Positions 44,584 through 54,786 of a DNA stretch of 64,000 nucleotides are shown here, one piece after another. The DNA lies in NCBI GenBank assembly GCA_016719755.1, contig JADJYM010000012.1, positions 67,001-131,000 on the forward strand. Direction: 5' to 3'. The stretch is from Novosphingobium sp. (lineage in GTDB: Bacteria; Pseudomonadota; Alphaproteobacteria; Sphingomonadales; Sphingomonadaceae). The notes under the pieces are model-generated. The model was not told the origin of the DNA, ran no database searches, and saw only the letters and a program-made list of their open reading frames with translations. Both the position numbers and the translations under genes were made by a program. Within the stretch, counting starts at the first letter, position 1; each line of letters begins with the position of its first letter.

Positions 44584-47500
44584 TCAGTGCTTAGCCAGAA
44601 TTGGCTCTGGAGTACCCTCAATTGGGAAGGCAGCGCTCCCTGGCGTCCAGAAATCGGTGTGATCAAAATGATTTGAGTAGAAATCACGTGACAGAGTTGC
44701 CCGTCGACGATGTCGGGAAATAGGTTCCTCGACCGCAAAATCATCACCGTCCAGCCTCTGCAAATCGTAGCCCATGGGCAGGAGGCGTGGCTCTCTTATG
44801 ATAGCCATCAAATCTTCCAGCGTTATCGACGGCCGTCCCAAGTCGGGCATATCGCCTAGATCGTCTACGTCATCGATGTCGACATTCGGCACCTCTACCG
44901 AACTAATTGTCGACGCTACCATCGCATCGACATCCACATGAGCACCGGCGAGAGCCAGTGTCCCAATTTCGCGACTGATGGCCGAGAGGATCGGCTGAAG
45001 ACCGCCCACCATGTCTTCGAACAACTTTATGCGACCTGACAGTGCCTGATAGACCTCCGTCTCCACCGTGTCGTGATAGTGTAGGTTCACGATTTTGATG
45101 CTGTCGAATTTTTGCCCAAGACGATCAATGCGACCGATCCGCTGCTCAACGCGCATGGGATTCCAAGGCATATCGTAATTAATCAGTGAGCCGCAGAATT
45201 GGAAGTTCAAACCTTCAGCTGCTGCGTCGGTGCAGAGCAATATGTCTCCCTTCCCCTCCCGAAAACGCTTCTTGATATCTGCGCGAGAAACGAGCTTCCA
45301 GCTGCCATCCGGCAGTCGAATTTCGCCGCCACGGCCGGAAAAGCAGATTACCTCACGCGCAGTTTGGTCGGCAAGCCAGTCTCGCAGGCCGTCCATAGTG
45401 TCTGTGTAGCCAGTAAAGACCATCGTTTGTTGGTAGCCTTCGGCAGCAAGCCGGGTGAGTTCGTCCCTGAGCGCTTGCGCCTTGGTGTCGATTGGCAGAG
45501 TCTCGAGGTCAGCGAGGATGTCTCGGATTGCGGCACTTTCCAGCAACCGACGTGCCACGTCCTCATTGCCCTTAACTTCGTCAGCATCGACTTCTTCGCC
45601 GCCTTCCTCCAAGTCGAACTGGTCGTCGTCCACCTGACGATCCAGTCGCCCTTGAAGGCTACGCGCCAGTGCCGCGAAGCTCGATGATAGGCGTTTGCGA
45701 TAGATAGTCAGAACGAAGCCAATTGCTGTTCGTTTTGATTGGTCAGCATTTTGGTAGGCCGACCGGATGAAGTCCTCGACCCTTTCGTAGATGTCTCGCT
45801 CCGCCGGCAGCATATTGATGAAACGATCTTGCACGTCGCGGACGGCGATGCGGGCTTGGAGCTTACCTTCGGCCTGATAGCGGCGGAGCAGCGATCGAGT
45901 ATGGCGCGACATAAGCGCCGCTACTGGGGTCCAACGCTTCAAAATGCGGATGGCTGCCGCGCGATCGTCCCCGTTCAGCTGTCGACGCGGGATTGAAGCT
46001 GCGCCGCGGAGCGCGCCAAGAATCCTGCGCGTTCGGATGGTAGAAAGAGGCTTTCCGGCAGCTCCGCCGCTTCGGGCAGCGCGCTCCGGCGAGAGTGAGC
46101 CAAAGAACGCCTCAGTTGCCCGGAATAGGCGCGCGCACTCTTCCATCTTCTCGACTGAGAAGTGCGGCTCTGCGAGGGCGGCGAAATAGCGTTCGTAGGC
46201 AACCGCATCCCATTCCGTGGGCAGTCCAAGCAGCGACAAGAGATCGTACAACTCCATCGCATGGGTCTGGAGCGGCGTCGCAGACAGCAATATGAAGCCG
46301 TGCGTGCGGTGCCTGAGGTCTCGCAACAAACGCATGAGCATGTTGGGGTCTACGCGCCCACCCGTGCGTTTTTGGCGGGCATGGTGGGCCTCATCGACGA
46401 TCACCAAGTCATACGGTTCCGCCTCGAGCAGTTCCGGCCGTCGATCGCGCCTGCGCGCCAAATGACTCGACATGATGACGAAAGGTTCCGCCGACCATGC
46501 ATCGCGCGTCACTGGTGCATCAACAAGCGACTGCGTGATCGGATCATATCGACGGAAGCAGCGGCCATCATAGATGGGCCAATCCAACGCGAACTTCTCT
46601 CGCAATTCAGCCTGCCACTGTGAACAGACGTTTGCCGGGGCCAGAATAATCCCTCGGCGCAAACGCCCGGCCAGCCACGCCTGACGGATCAGCAGGCCTG
46701 CTTGAACCGTCTTACCGAGGCCTACTTCGTCCGCGATGAGCAACCGAGGGGCGTGATCTTCACGCTCGCCATACATTCGAAGGAAGGCACGGCGCTGGTG
46801 CGGCCACGCTTCAACCGGCGAAGTCGCTTCTCCAACCCAAATACCCCCGTTCGAATCACGAGCTGCCGTTCGCACCCGATGCCACAAATCACTTCGGACT
46901 TGGCCCCAGTCTTGCGCCGTAATGCTTGGCGCTTCCGGCTCTGGCAGGACGATGGGTTCCGGTTCGGGATTGTCACGAAGACGTGCAGGAAGTTGATCAT
47001 CCGGCGGAAGGAATTTCAGCAGATCGAGCCGAACTGCAGTTGGGACATCGTAGGTCCGGATACGGTCCGCCCTGTCTGCCCAGTAGGTCGCGAAAGAGCG
47101 ATCCTCTTCATCGACATATTCGACATTGGGCGTCCACGATTTGAAAACGGTGAAGGTCTCGCCGTTGTTCATCCAGCCTTGCACTGTCTCGTTGATCGAG
47201 CCGGTGAAGGCGATCCGGTCTCCCGTCTTGTCTTCGATAATCCCCGTTTTTTCATGGAAGATCGCACTGCCGCTGACCGGCTCCCGGGTGACCGGATTGC
47301 AGGGGAGCGCGACACGCACGTCCAGCATTCCTCGCGCCACTAGCCAAGCAAGCAACTCAAGGGCTTCCCGCTCACTGCTCGACACCGTATCAGGCAGGCC
47401 AATATCGACCTTGGCGGCGACCACATCAGCCATCGCCATGCCGCGCTCAATTGCCTGAACCTCAGCGTCTTCAAGAGTACAACCGACCAGTAGCCGCATC

Positions 47501-47685
47501 TTGCCATGGTTGAGGGCGAGATGCTCAATGCCGCGCGCGGCAAGCGCCAGGCTACCCGCCCGGAAATAGCCGGTCGTCCGGTCATAGCGGATGGCTGAGG
47601 ACAGCGCCGGAATCCAGAACCGCGACACCAGATCGCCGTCCTCACGGCTGTACTTCAGCTTCCAGATGCGATCCTGCAGCAGCAT
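44584..47685 (-). CDS. PLD-type and SNF2-family helicase of a defence operon
   Basis: A 1033-residue protein. The N-terminus (about 10-190) is a phospholipase-D-like domain with a His-x-Lys motif in AIFHEKTGIIEDKTGDRIA. The SNF2/DEAD helicase follows: LLIADEVGLGKTVQAGLLIR (motif I, about 315), LVIVDEAHHARQ (motif II) and LLSATPLQTHAMELYD (motif III). The second lobe has TMVFTGYTDTM and EQRIGRIDRLGQKFDS (motif VI). Helicases of this layout occur with DUF1156 methylases and DUF499 ATPases in predicted phage-defence operons. The gap to the methylase stop is one base, so they are co-transcribed. The frame is intact. Confidence 0.85.
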   Translation of the reverse strand: MLLQDRIWKLKYSREDGDLVSRFWIPALSSAIRYDRTTGYFRAGSLALAARGIEHLALNHGKMRLLVGCTLEDAEVQAIERGMAMADVVAAKVDIGLPDTVSSSEREALELLAWLVARGMLDVRVALPCNPVTREPVSGSAIFHEKTGIIEDKTGDRIAFTGSINETVQGWMNNGETFTVFKSWTPNVEYVDEEDRSFATYWADRADRIRTYDVPTAVRLDLLKFLPPDDQLPARLRDNPEPEPIVLPEPEAPSITAQDWGQVRSDLWHRVRTAARDSNGGIWVGEATSPVEAWPHQRRAFLRMYGEREDHAPRLLIADEVGLGKTVQAGLLIRQAWLAGRLRRGIILAPANVCSQWQAELREKFALDWPIYDGRCFRRYDPITQSLVDAPVTRDAWSAEPFVIMSSHLARRRDRRPELLEAEPYDLVIVDEAHHARQKRTGGRVDPNMLMRLLRDLRHRTHGFILLSATPLQTHAMELYDLLSLLGLPTEWDAVAYERYFAALAEPHFSVEKMEECARLFRATEAFFGSLSPERAARSGGAAGKPLSTIRTRRILGALRGAASIPRRQLNGDDRAAAIRILKRWTPVAALMSRHTRSLLRRYQAEGKLQARIAVRDVQDRFINMLPAERDIYERVEDFIRSAYQNADQSKRTAIGFVLTIYRKRLSSSFAALARSLQGRLDRQVDDDQFDLEEGGEEVDADEVKGNEDVARRLLESAAIRDILADLETLPIDTKAQALRDELTRLAAEGYQQTMVFTGYTDTMDGLRDWLADQTAREVICFSGRGGEIRLPDGSWKLVSRADIKKRFREGKGDILLCTDAAAEGLNFQFCGSLINYDMPWNPMRVEQRIGRIDRLGQKFDSIKIVNLHYHDTVETEVYQALSGRIKLFEDMVGGLQPILSAISREIGTLALAGAHVDVDAMVASTISSVEVPNVDIDDVDDLGDMPDLGRPSITLEDLMAIIREPRLLPMGYDLQRLDGDDFAVEEPISRHRRRATLSRDFYSNHFDHTDFWTPGSAAFPIEGTPEPILAKH

Positions 47686-47686
47686 G

Positions 47687-50592
47687 TCACTCGGCCGCCA
47701 TCAGCTCGCGGTAAAGTTCCAGCTGCTGCGGTTCACCGATCTCACCTTCATAGGCAATGCGGCGCAGCTTCTCGAGCGCGTCGAAATCATCTGCTGCCGG
47801 TTTCACAGCCTTGTCAGCATCGATGCCGGAGAACGTCTTGGACGGCGGCAGGACTTCCAGCAGCGCCTCCATCGCGACCTTGAACTCGTCCTCCTGCGCA
47901 ACGCCAGCGTCCTTTAGCATTTCCTGCGCCGCTTCTGCGCCGCGCGTCCGCATGACGTGGGCGGCGTGATGAAGCGCGTCGATCATGCCGCGTGAGCCGT
48001 CTGCCGCGCCGATCGCGCCCTTGGCAATGCGCGTGGCGGAGTCCCAGAGTTTGATTTCCGCGGCCTTTTTCTCGGCCAGCCTGCCGATAACCTGCGTTTC
48101 CAGATCGACGCCGACGGCACGGGCTAGGCGCAGGGCTTCGTCATACGGGAAGCTCACCGCCTTGAAGGCGTCCCATGCCAGCACGTAGAATGCGGTAGGT
48201 CCATCCATGTCGGCCTGCGCCTTGGCGGAAGCGAGTTGGGCAAGTCGCCACGCCTTTACCTCGCGTCGCGCCGCATTGAGCGCGTCTTCGGGCCGCACTG
48301 CATAGGGATCGAACACTTCGAACAGGTCGCCTTGGGTACGCCGCTTTTTCTTCGGTTCAGGCGCAGGAGTGCCACGGGTAAGCGGCCAATGGCGCGAAAA
48401 TGCCTCCAATGCAGGTCCGAAGCTGGCGAGGTACAAGTCAACGCCCTGGATGCCCGCAGCCTGAAACTCGCCGACCCGCGAACGAACGGCCTTGGCCACT
48501 TCGGGTTCGACGTCTTCCCAGTACATCGTATCGCCTTGCGCTTCTTCCCGCGGGCGGCAGACAAGGAAAATGGTCGAGTTGGCGGCAGCCTTGTCCTTGA
48601 TGTGCAGCGATCCTGACGCCTCGGTGTTGACCGGCCAAGATGCTGTGATGACAAAGCCCGCATCCATGAGGGACATAGCCAGCGCATCCCAAGCGCCGGT
48701 TTCTTTGTGTGTAAACATGACGGTCATGATTCCGTCATCCTTCAGAACTCGTCGGCACTCCGCGAATATCCCCTCCATCTTCAAGCGATAATCGCTTTCC
48801 GCCAGGCGGGCGGCCCCTTTCTGCCCCTTAAAATGGGCCGTGTTGGCGACAGCTTCGGAATCCTTGTCTGCAAGGCGGCGAGTGAACAGTTCAGGCACAA
48901 CGACGCCGGCAGTTCGCTTCAGCCAAACGTAGAAAAAGTCTGACAGCTCGGCGTACATGACGTTCGCGCCGTAAGGAGGGTCCATCACCACCGCATCCAC
49001 GGACTTGTCAGCGATGTGTGGCATCGACGCACCTGAGCCATTCGTAATGCTGATAGTCGCATTGTCGCCTTGCATCACGTCAAGCATGTCACCGCGCTTG
49101 CCCTCACCGACCATCGACACGAGCTCTTTCAGCGCCTTTGCGGTTGCCTCAATCGCCCAGTCGAAGCCAAGTCCATCAGCAAGGAGCCCCATTTCCGCGT
49201 AAGACCATTTGAACGCGAAATCGTGACGGTCGAAAACGGAGCGCAGGGTAACAGCATTCACGTTCCAACTCGAGTCGCGCATTCCAGTTTAATAGCTTGT
49301 CCAGTGCCAGTGCCAAATAGACATAGGCTGCGGCGCGCACCTCGGTAAGTGCTCCAACCTCTCGATCAGCCTCAAGCATTTTCCGGAATATCTCGAGGCC
49401 GTGCCGTGAGCAAGCAACTGACGATTCGAGAACATGTCCCGCCAGTTGTTCATCCCAAAACGGCGCGCCTCGTCCGTCTTGCTACCCTCTGGGATGCGCT
49501 CGATGGGCACCACATCCATCGCTTCCCACTCAGGTATCTTCTCAGCGAGCAGTTTTTCCACCGCTTCTTGATTGTCATCATCTGAAGTAGGAGCGGGAAC
49601 TCCCGAATCCACTTGATCTTGTTCTTTCCAGTCTTTGTCTTTGTGATTGTCTGCCTTTTATAGACCACCGTGAATAGCTGATCCCCCATGGAGCCCGCTA
49701 GGGCTTGCCGCTTTATATCGTCACTCGCGATCGGCCGCCCACAGTCAGGAAATGGGCAGATTCCGTCGCCCCCGGCTACGGTTCCCGTCGATTGATCTTG
49801 CACCGATGTTACAATCTCAAACGAGCACTGCCGTTGCTCGTCCCCCGGACCTTTGCAAATATTCGGTGTTAGTCGGACGCCGGTGCCATCAGGCGCAAGT
49901 CGCCAGTTTGGAGACAGGGGCACTTTACCGGCGCAATATGGGCAAACAACCGTGCGAGCCCAGAGGAACGAAGTCGCCTCTTCTTGAGGGGCATTAGGTT
50001 GCGGAACATATTCGCGCAGAACCTCGCCTATGCGGGTCCTGAAATCGCTAGCGACCGAACTAAATTCATCAACAAGTACCTTACCGTGGCGCCTCGGATA
50101 TTCGATCGATGCTCTTTGCAACAGCGACGCGATGGGATTGAGATCGTTTCCTATAGCAGAAAACCCCAACCGAACCGCTTCCAGGGGGATTGCGCCACCA
50201 CCTGCAGTTGCGTCGAGAACTAAAGTCTTCTCTCGATTATCACCCGCGAGATCAATCATTTCTTGCCTGGAAGGCGAGTATTTAAAGGCGCGTTCATAAC
50301 CGTAGGGATCGTCCACACGGATGCCAGTTCTCTTGGCGCGGTCAATCAGTGCGGCGCTGCGCACAGGATCGCCGTGAATGCCAAGTGCGTGTTTGAACGC
50401 AATTCTGTTGGCACCCTCAGGCAGGATTGATGCCAGCACGGCCGCACGTGAAGCGACCAACGGCCTTCGTGCCCACCAAACGTGCAGACGGTTGGGAGCT
50501 GGGAAAGGGGTCATGGGGGTGCGCTCCCGCACGCTCTCGATGCCGATTTCAGCAATTGGCAGCCAGCGTTCGATAAGGCGGGTCTTGGTCAT
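47687..50592 (-). pseudogene. DUF1156 / Zn-ribbon adenine-specific DNA methylase, three frameshifts
   Basis: Pieces in three frames add up to one ~960-residue protein. The N-terminal piece (from 50592) has LIERWLPIAEIGIESVRER, WWARRPLVASRAAV, the SAM motif LDATAGGGAIPLEAVRLGF and a zinc ribbon (TVVCPYCAGKVPLSPNW, CPFPDCGRP). The C-terminal piece (49282 to 47687) has the catalytic motif VVMDPPYGANVMYAELSDFF. Frame changes are needed near 49600, near 49395 and near 49275. The middle piece reads DEARRFGMNNWRDMFSNRQL and then MLEADREVGALTEVRAAAYV, as in intact relatives. In complete systems the enzyme probably marks host DNA at adenine. With all breaks within ~330 bases, either the gene is decayed or this patch is poorly sequenced. 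Confidence 0.85.
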
Positions 50593-50609
50593 ATTGAAAC
50601 TCTTAACGG

Positions 50610-51089
50610 TCAGCGCGCAGGCGCAGTAAGCAGGATGCGGAGCGCAGTCAGAACGCGTCGCGGGTTCTTGCGGTGGACGGCCATGCCGAGCCAGTAGGCA
50701 GCCTCCTGCCGCGCCATGGCTTCGACGCCTTCTGCTACGGCAACCATCGCCATGCGCGAACGCATCGGGGCGAGTACGCGGAACAGCAGCGCCAACCGCA
50801 GCGCCGCGTCTTCGCGGATCGACGTGCGCAGTCCATCAACCGGCATTACATCGAGCCGGATACCAGCATCTTTCAGCTTCTTGAGGATGCGTATCTGGTT
50901 GATCTCCAGATTTCGGCCAGCCAACCCCGCCACGCGAACCGGAACGTGGATGTGCGGCGATGCTGGCGATGGCAGTTGCCAGATTTCAACCTGCAACTCG
51001 TTACCGGCGATCCGGCGCGCCCGAACCTCGTAAGATGGTTCGATTGTGGGCAGCGTCACGCGCTCGGCCCTTGCTGTTCTGGATGCCAT
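50610..51089 (-). CDS. Small conserved protein of the defence operon (hypothetical)
   Basis: A 159-residue protein, start ATG 51089. It begins with a strand-rich part (YEVRARRIAGNELQVEIWQL, then HIHVPVRVAGLAGRNLEINQ) followed by helices (EDAALRLALLFRVLAPMRSR, VAEGVEAMARQEAAYWLG). I cannot name the family with confidence. It lies between the DUF499 ATPase module and the methylase with gaps of only 4 and 17 bases, so it is probably a structural or regulatory part of the same complex. Confidence 0.6.
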   Translation of the reverse strand: MASRTARAERVTLPTIEPSYEVRARRIAGNELQVEIWQLPSPASPHIHVPVRVAGLAGRNLEINQIRILKKLKDAGIRLDVMPVDGLRTSIREDAALRLALLFRVLAPMRSRMAMVAVAEGVEAMARQEAAYWLGMAVHRKNPRRVLTALRILLTAPAR

Positions 51090-51093
51090 TCTC

Positions 51094-51627
51094 TCATGCC
51101 TCTGCGGTGACTTCGACGAAGGCGGCGGACGCGCCGAATTTCGTCAGTCGTTCGATGATCTTTTCCGGCTCGCCCCCGCCCAGCGCGAGGCCGTCGGTAA
51201 AGTCGAGCTGAATGGTGGCGGACACGTTCTTTTCAGTCGCAGCCCGCAGTTGTGGCTCGACATATTCGCGTGTCTGCTTCGCATCGCTGATCGCGCCTTC
51301 GATCGTCATGGTGATGATCGATTTGGCCGCCGTCTCAAACTCGATCGTCGCGTTCGCCGTCTTCGTCGCTCCCGGTACACTCTCGACGACGTTGAGGAGC
51401 ATGAAAAAGTGCCCGACCTCGAAAGGTGTCAGCGCAAGGCGAGAGACCTTCCCGATCTTGGCCGCACGGGCACGCTGGAAAACGGTCGAAAGCGCGTCTT
51501 TAAGTACGCCTTCACCGGAAAAAGTTTGTGCAGATGGCTGTCCAGCACCCGGTTCACCACTCGGCTGACCCGAACCTGGCTGTCCGCCGCCAGAGAACCC
51601 GGTGAAGGTTGTCGTTACATCGGACAC
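51094..51627 (-). CDS. Small hypothetical protein of the defence operon
   Basis: A 177-residue protein starting with GTG 51627. The first ~35 residues are Gly/Pro/Ser/Gln-rich, a flexible arm. The rest folds as helix and strand (VFQRARAAKIGKVSRLALTP, FEVGHFFMLLNVVESVPGAT). It overlaps the ATPase stop by 13 bases and ends 5 bases before the next gene. Not recognised; its constant place next to the ATPase suggests a partner. Confidence 0.6.
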   Translation of the reverse strand: MSDVTTTFTGFSGGGQPGSGQPSGEPGAGQPSAQTFSGEGVLKDALSTVFQRARAAKIGKVSRLALTPFEVGHFFMLLNVVESVPGATKTANATIEFETAAKSIITMTIEGAISDAKQTREYVEPQLRAATEKNVSATIQLDFTDGLALGGGEPEKIIERLTKFGASAAFVEVTAEA

Positions 51628-54188
51628 AGGTCCGCCGCTGCCGCCCCCGGATTGGGGTAGGTTACGTCCCCAGGTTGAGGGTCTCCCGGGCCGCCCGACG
51701 TCGGGTTTGTCGGTTCAGGAGTCTTGACCGGCCGAGGAAAGATGCCGTGGTCTCGCGCATAATCAGCAGTCGAGATGATAGAACTTCCGTCGATCACGAT
51801 AGAAGGCACGGGATCGCCCTTGCCGGCCGTCAAACCCTCCCGCTGGTAGACGAAAACCCCGTCATTGATGCCCTTGATGACCAGCTTCTTGAACGGGTCA
51901 TCCCCCACATGCATGGGCAGTGATGGATCGCGGCGGAATTCAGCCCGCAGGTCAGCGGCAGTCATCTGGCCGGTGCGCTTCAACGGCGTGCGATCGCGAA
52001 CGAATTGCGGCAAATCCGGTTGATCTTCAGGCGTTCGCAGCTTGCCAATTTCCGTCAGCTGACGGACAATCTGTGTCTGCCCGGAACCTGGACGTTCCGA
52101 AGCGGAATGCTGGTCGATCGTTGCAAGATCGAGTGAGACCGTGCCACCGCCAAGCGCTGTGCGCGACGGATAGAACAGGTGTCGGTAGCACTGCTGAATT
52201 GCAACCGCGATGTCGGTTTGGGAGCGTTGCGCCAGCTCGATCACCTGTGCCCGCTGATGGTCGGCAAGTTCGCTCAGACGATCTGGGCGCTTCAATTCCT
52301 GAAGCGCAAGGTGGCGAGAGACCGTTGCGGTCAGATGACGGACATGCCTTTCATCCGCGACAAGGAAGACAAGGTTGTTGCGCAATTGGCGCAGCCCGCC
52401 ACCGTCCTGGCCCTTACGCTGATAAATCGTCGAAACCAGCTCGGGCACCTCATCGACGACATTGCCTATGCTGAGGGCTTGGTGGTGAATGATGGCAAGA
52501 CGTGGCTTACCGTCCCCGATATCGTCGGGCACGTCAAACGCACCGGCAGGGAACGGGATGGACTCAAAGGAACCGTTGCCGCCAAAGATTTCCTTGATGC
52601 GGCTGTCGGCCTCGACCCGCATTGCTTCGGCATCAACGCCGCGCTCCTCGCGCGCGATGATCTGCGTTAGGTTTGCCTCGGCATTGAACCTGAGCGGCGC
52701 GCCTGGACGATCATCGAGATAGGCAGATCCCTGGATAAAAGCTGCCTCGGCGTCTGCGACGAAGCTGAGATCCGCGCCTGGCGACAAGATTGAGTAGCGC
52801 ATATGCGCAGGCGTAAGGCCGCGCAGTTCATTGTTGTACGCCATTGTATGGACGAAGACTGTACGCGCGACATAGCTGGCGTAAGGAAGCAGGCCGCTAA
52901 ACCGATCGGCATCGATACTGGCCGCGAGCGCTGCACGTCCGGCCTTGCCATCGATATCATTCAGGATCGCGGAATCGTAGGCGCTCTGGTTCAGACGAGT
53001 GGTGAACTCGCGCCGAATGCTCTCATCACCCAGATCGACATGATGGGTATGGATCAGCGTCGCGTCCTTAGGGCGCTTTGCCCAGACATTAGCGACAGTC
53101 TTGGCAAGGATACGCAGCATGCCGCGAACACGCTGAAAGTCGGCCAGTGTGGCCGTCTTGCCGGTCAGTGTATCAAGAAGGTCCGGATGGAATGGATAGC
53201 TCGCTTCCAAACCGGTGCGGGCTTCAGCCCCTTGGTGCCCCGCATCAATTCGATCCCGGTATTGCACCCAAAGCTGGCAGTATTCGTCGATCGTCGACTG
53301 GGGAATATCGACTCGTTCGAATAGGCGGCGCTTCAAGACCGCGGCTGTTTCATCATCACTTGTAGGATTGAGAATGGTTGCCTTACGGCCAGAGACGCTT
53401 TCGAGCTCGCTGACGATCCGGGAAATTTCTTCATTCTCGCGAGCGAATGCGTCTGTAGCCTTGCCGTCGGAACGAATTGCCAGGGTAAAGACCACGGCTG
53501 CGCGCTGGCGACTTTCAACGGCCGCGAATAGCGCTTTAAGGAACGCGGAGATTTGGTCCCGGCCATGCGCGTCTGGACATTTGCGGAGATATTCTCCGAG
53601 TTCGTCGAGGACTACAAGGACCGTGCGATCGCCGAAAACTTCTGCAAGCGTGTCTGCTCCAGGGGCGCGTCGCATCTCGTCAGACTTGCGAACGATTTCG
53701 TATCCCGCGGCTCCACCGATTTGGTATGCGATCTCACCCCACGGAGTGAATGCTCGGATGCCCTCACCCATTGTGCGTCCATTAGATGGGTCTGAGGCCT
53801 CACCATCGAATGCGGCGACAGACGTACCAGTCGGCATGGACTGGAGTGTCACGAACTCGCCCATATTGGGCACCGAAGCGCCTTCACGCGCGCCGTGAAT
53901 AAGTGCGATGAGTCCGTGCGTCTTGCCTCCACCAAAGCTGGTGTCGAGGCGAAAAACGGCAGAAGATGAGGCAAGGCCAGACAAACGCCCCAGAACCTGG
54001 CCAAGGAGCTCTTTTAACCCCGCAGTGGGATAGGTATTGGCGAAGAAACGCTGTGCGTCGACATAGTCAGCTGGCCCCTGCCCTGAAAGTACTGGACCGA
54101 GACGAGCGGCAAACTCGGCTTCAGACATCGTACCATTAAGGATGTCTTGTCGAGGCTGGCAGCAATCAAAGATCGTAGTCGAGGCCAT
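51615..54188 (-). CDS. DUF499-type AAA+ ATPase of the defence operon
   Basis: An 857-residue ATPase. Walker A is RLDTSFGGGKTHGLIALIH (about 80-98) and Walker B-like [16 protein letters not shown] (about 205). Further family segments are FAAVESRQRAAVVFTLAIRS and SYPFHPDLLDTLTGK. By family knowledge, DUF499/COG1483 ATPases accompany DUF1156 methylases. The C-terminus ends in a Pro/Gly-rich tail. Start taken at ATG 54188; the frame upstream has no domain and overlaps the HTH gene. It probably assembles with the two small proteins that follow. Confidence 0.85.
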   Translation of the reverse strand: MASTTIFDCCQPRQDILNGTMSEAEFAARLGPVLSGQGPADYVDAQRFFANTYPTAGLKELLGQVLGRLSGLASSSAVFRLDTSFGGGKTHGLIALIHGAREGASVPNMGEFVTLQSMPTGTSVAAFDGEASDPSNGRTMGEGIRAFTPWGEIAYQIGGAAGYEIVRKSDEMRRAPGADTLAEVFGDRTVLVVLDELGEYLRKCPDAHGRDQISAFLKALFAAVESRQRAAVVFTLAIRSDGKATDAFARENEEISRIVSELESVSGRKATILNPTSDDETAAVLKRRLFERVDIPQSTIDEYCQLWVQYRDRIDAGHQGAEARTGLEASYPFHPDLLDTLTGKTATLADFQRVRGMLRILAKTVANVWAKRPKDATLIHTHHVDLGDESIRREFTTRLNQSAYDSAILNDIDGKAGRAALAASIDADRFSGLLPYASYVARTVFVHTMAYNNELRGLTPAHMRYSILSPGADLSFVADAEAAFIQGSAYLDDRPGAPLRFNAEANLTQIIAREERGVDAEAMRVEADSRIKEIFGGNGSFESIPFPAGAFDVPDDIGDGKPRLAIIHHQALSIGNVVDEVPELVSTIYQRKGQDGGGLRQLRNNLVFLVADERHVRHLTATVSRHLALQELKRPDRLSELADHQRAQVIELAQRSQTDIAVAIQQCYRHLFYPSRTALGGGTVSLDLATIDQHSASERPGSGQTQIVRQLTEIGKLRTPEDQPDLPQFVRDRTPLKRTGQMTAADLRAEFRRDPSLPMHVGDDPFKKLVIKGINDGVFVYQREGLTAGKGDPVPSIVIDGSSIISTADYARDHGIFPRPVKTPEPTNPTSGGPGDPQPGDVTYPNPGAAAADLCPM

Positions 54189-54192
54189 GTCG

Positions 54193-54420
54193 TTACCTAT
54201 TCTGATGGCGCTCGGCGAGCGCAATGATGTGTGCAAGCTGCTCTGCACGTGTGCGAAGCAATGGCACGATTCGATCTGCGATGTCGGCCGGGCGATTCAA
54301 TCCACCTGCCCAGTTCCTGACCGTACGGTCGGTAACGCCTAAATCGCGAGAGAGTGGCGCTTGCCACTGCCGCCCGTATAGTGCTTCCCCTGCCAGCCTA
54401 AGGATGTCATTCCCGTCCAT
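54193..54420 (-). CDS. Small HTH protein heading the defence operon
   Basis: A 75-residue protein starting MDGNDILRLAGEAL. The segment LSRDLGVTDRTVRNWAGGLN is a clear helix-turn-helix. It lies 4 bases before the ATPase start and could regulate the operon, as controller proteins do in restriction-modification loci. An open extension to a TTG at 54471 is possible but less likely. Confidence 0.65.
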   Translation of the reverse strand: MDGNDILRLAGEALYGRQWQAPLSRDLGVTDRTVRNWAGGLNRPADIADRIVPLLRTRAEQLAHIIALAERHQNR

Positions 54421-54480
54421 AATTTCCGGGTTGTAGGAAACGAGTGCGAGATCGGCAAGAGGTCGCCTCAATTGACCTGC

Positions 54481-54786
54481 CCCCTAAGGGGCTAACAATC
54501 ATAGCGAGAATTCTGAGGCGTCGCAGAGAGAAGACAACCGCTTGACCCTTAATTCAACCTGCTGCACGTAGTCCTGACGACCACACTGCGACCTGTCGTG
54601 CCAGCGGCTGGCGGTGGTCCAGTGGAACAGCCATTTAGCGCTGTCCCATGTCACGACGACGTGCTCCGGGGAGGTGGCCGCTTCAGCTGGCACAAGCAAG
54701 GCCCGGCCGTCGGCAAGGCCATCGTAGCACACGCCGATGTTGACTGGCGACGTGACCGTGGGTGCAGAAGAGAACGGCCGGTATAA
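54481..54786. other. Gap between the two defence operons, possible gene remnant
   Basis: This 306-base interval separates the HTH gene from the exonuclease stop and should hold the promoter of the left operon. On the minus strand an open frame from 54787 to 54499 reads like a protein piece (VTWDSAKWLFHWTTASRW) but lacks an ATG and a ribosome site. It may be the worn C-terminal part of a lost gene. No repeats or RNA structure were recognised. Confidence 0.35.

Noticed and set aside
44584-54188. DISARM or BREX locus
   Set aside because: There is no DUF1998 protein (DrmB) as in DISARM and no PglZ or BrxL as in BREX. The ATPase/DUF1156/helicase set fits the separate Hma-like type better.
54598-54786. 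Plus-strand open frame of 62 codons in the gap between the defence operons
   Set aside because: No ribosome site or family-like composition; it overlaps a minus-strand remnant with more protein-like character.
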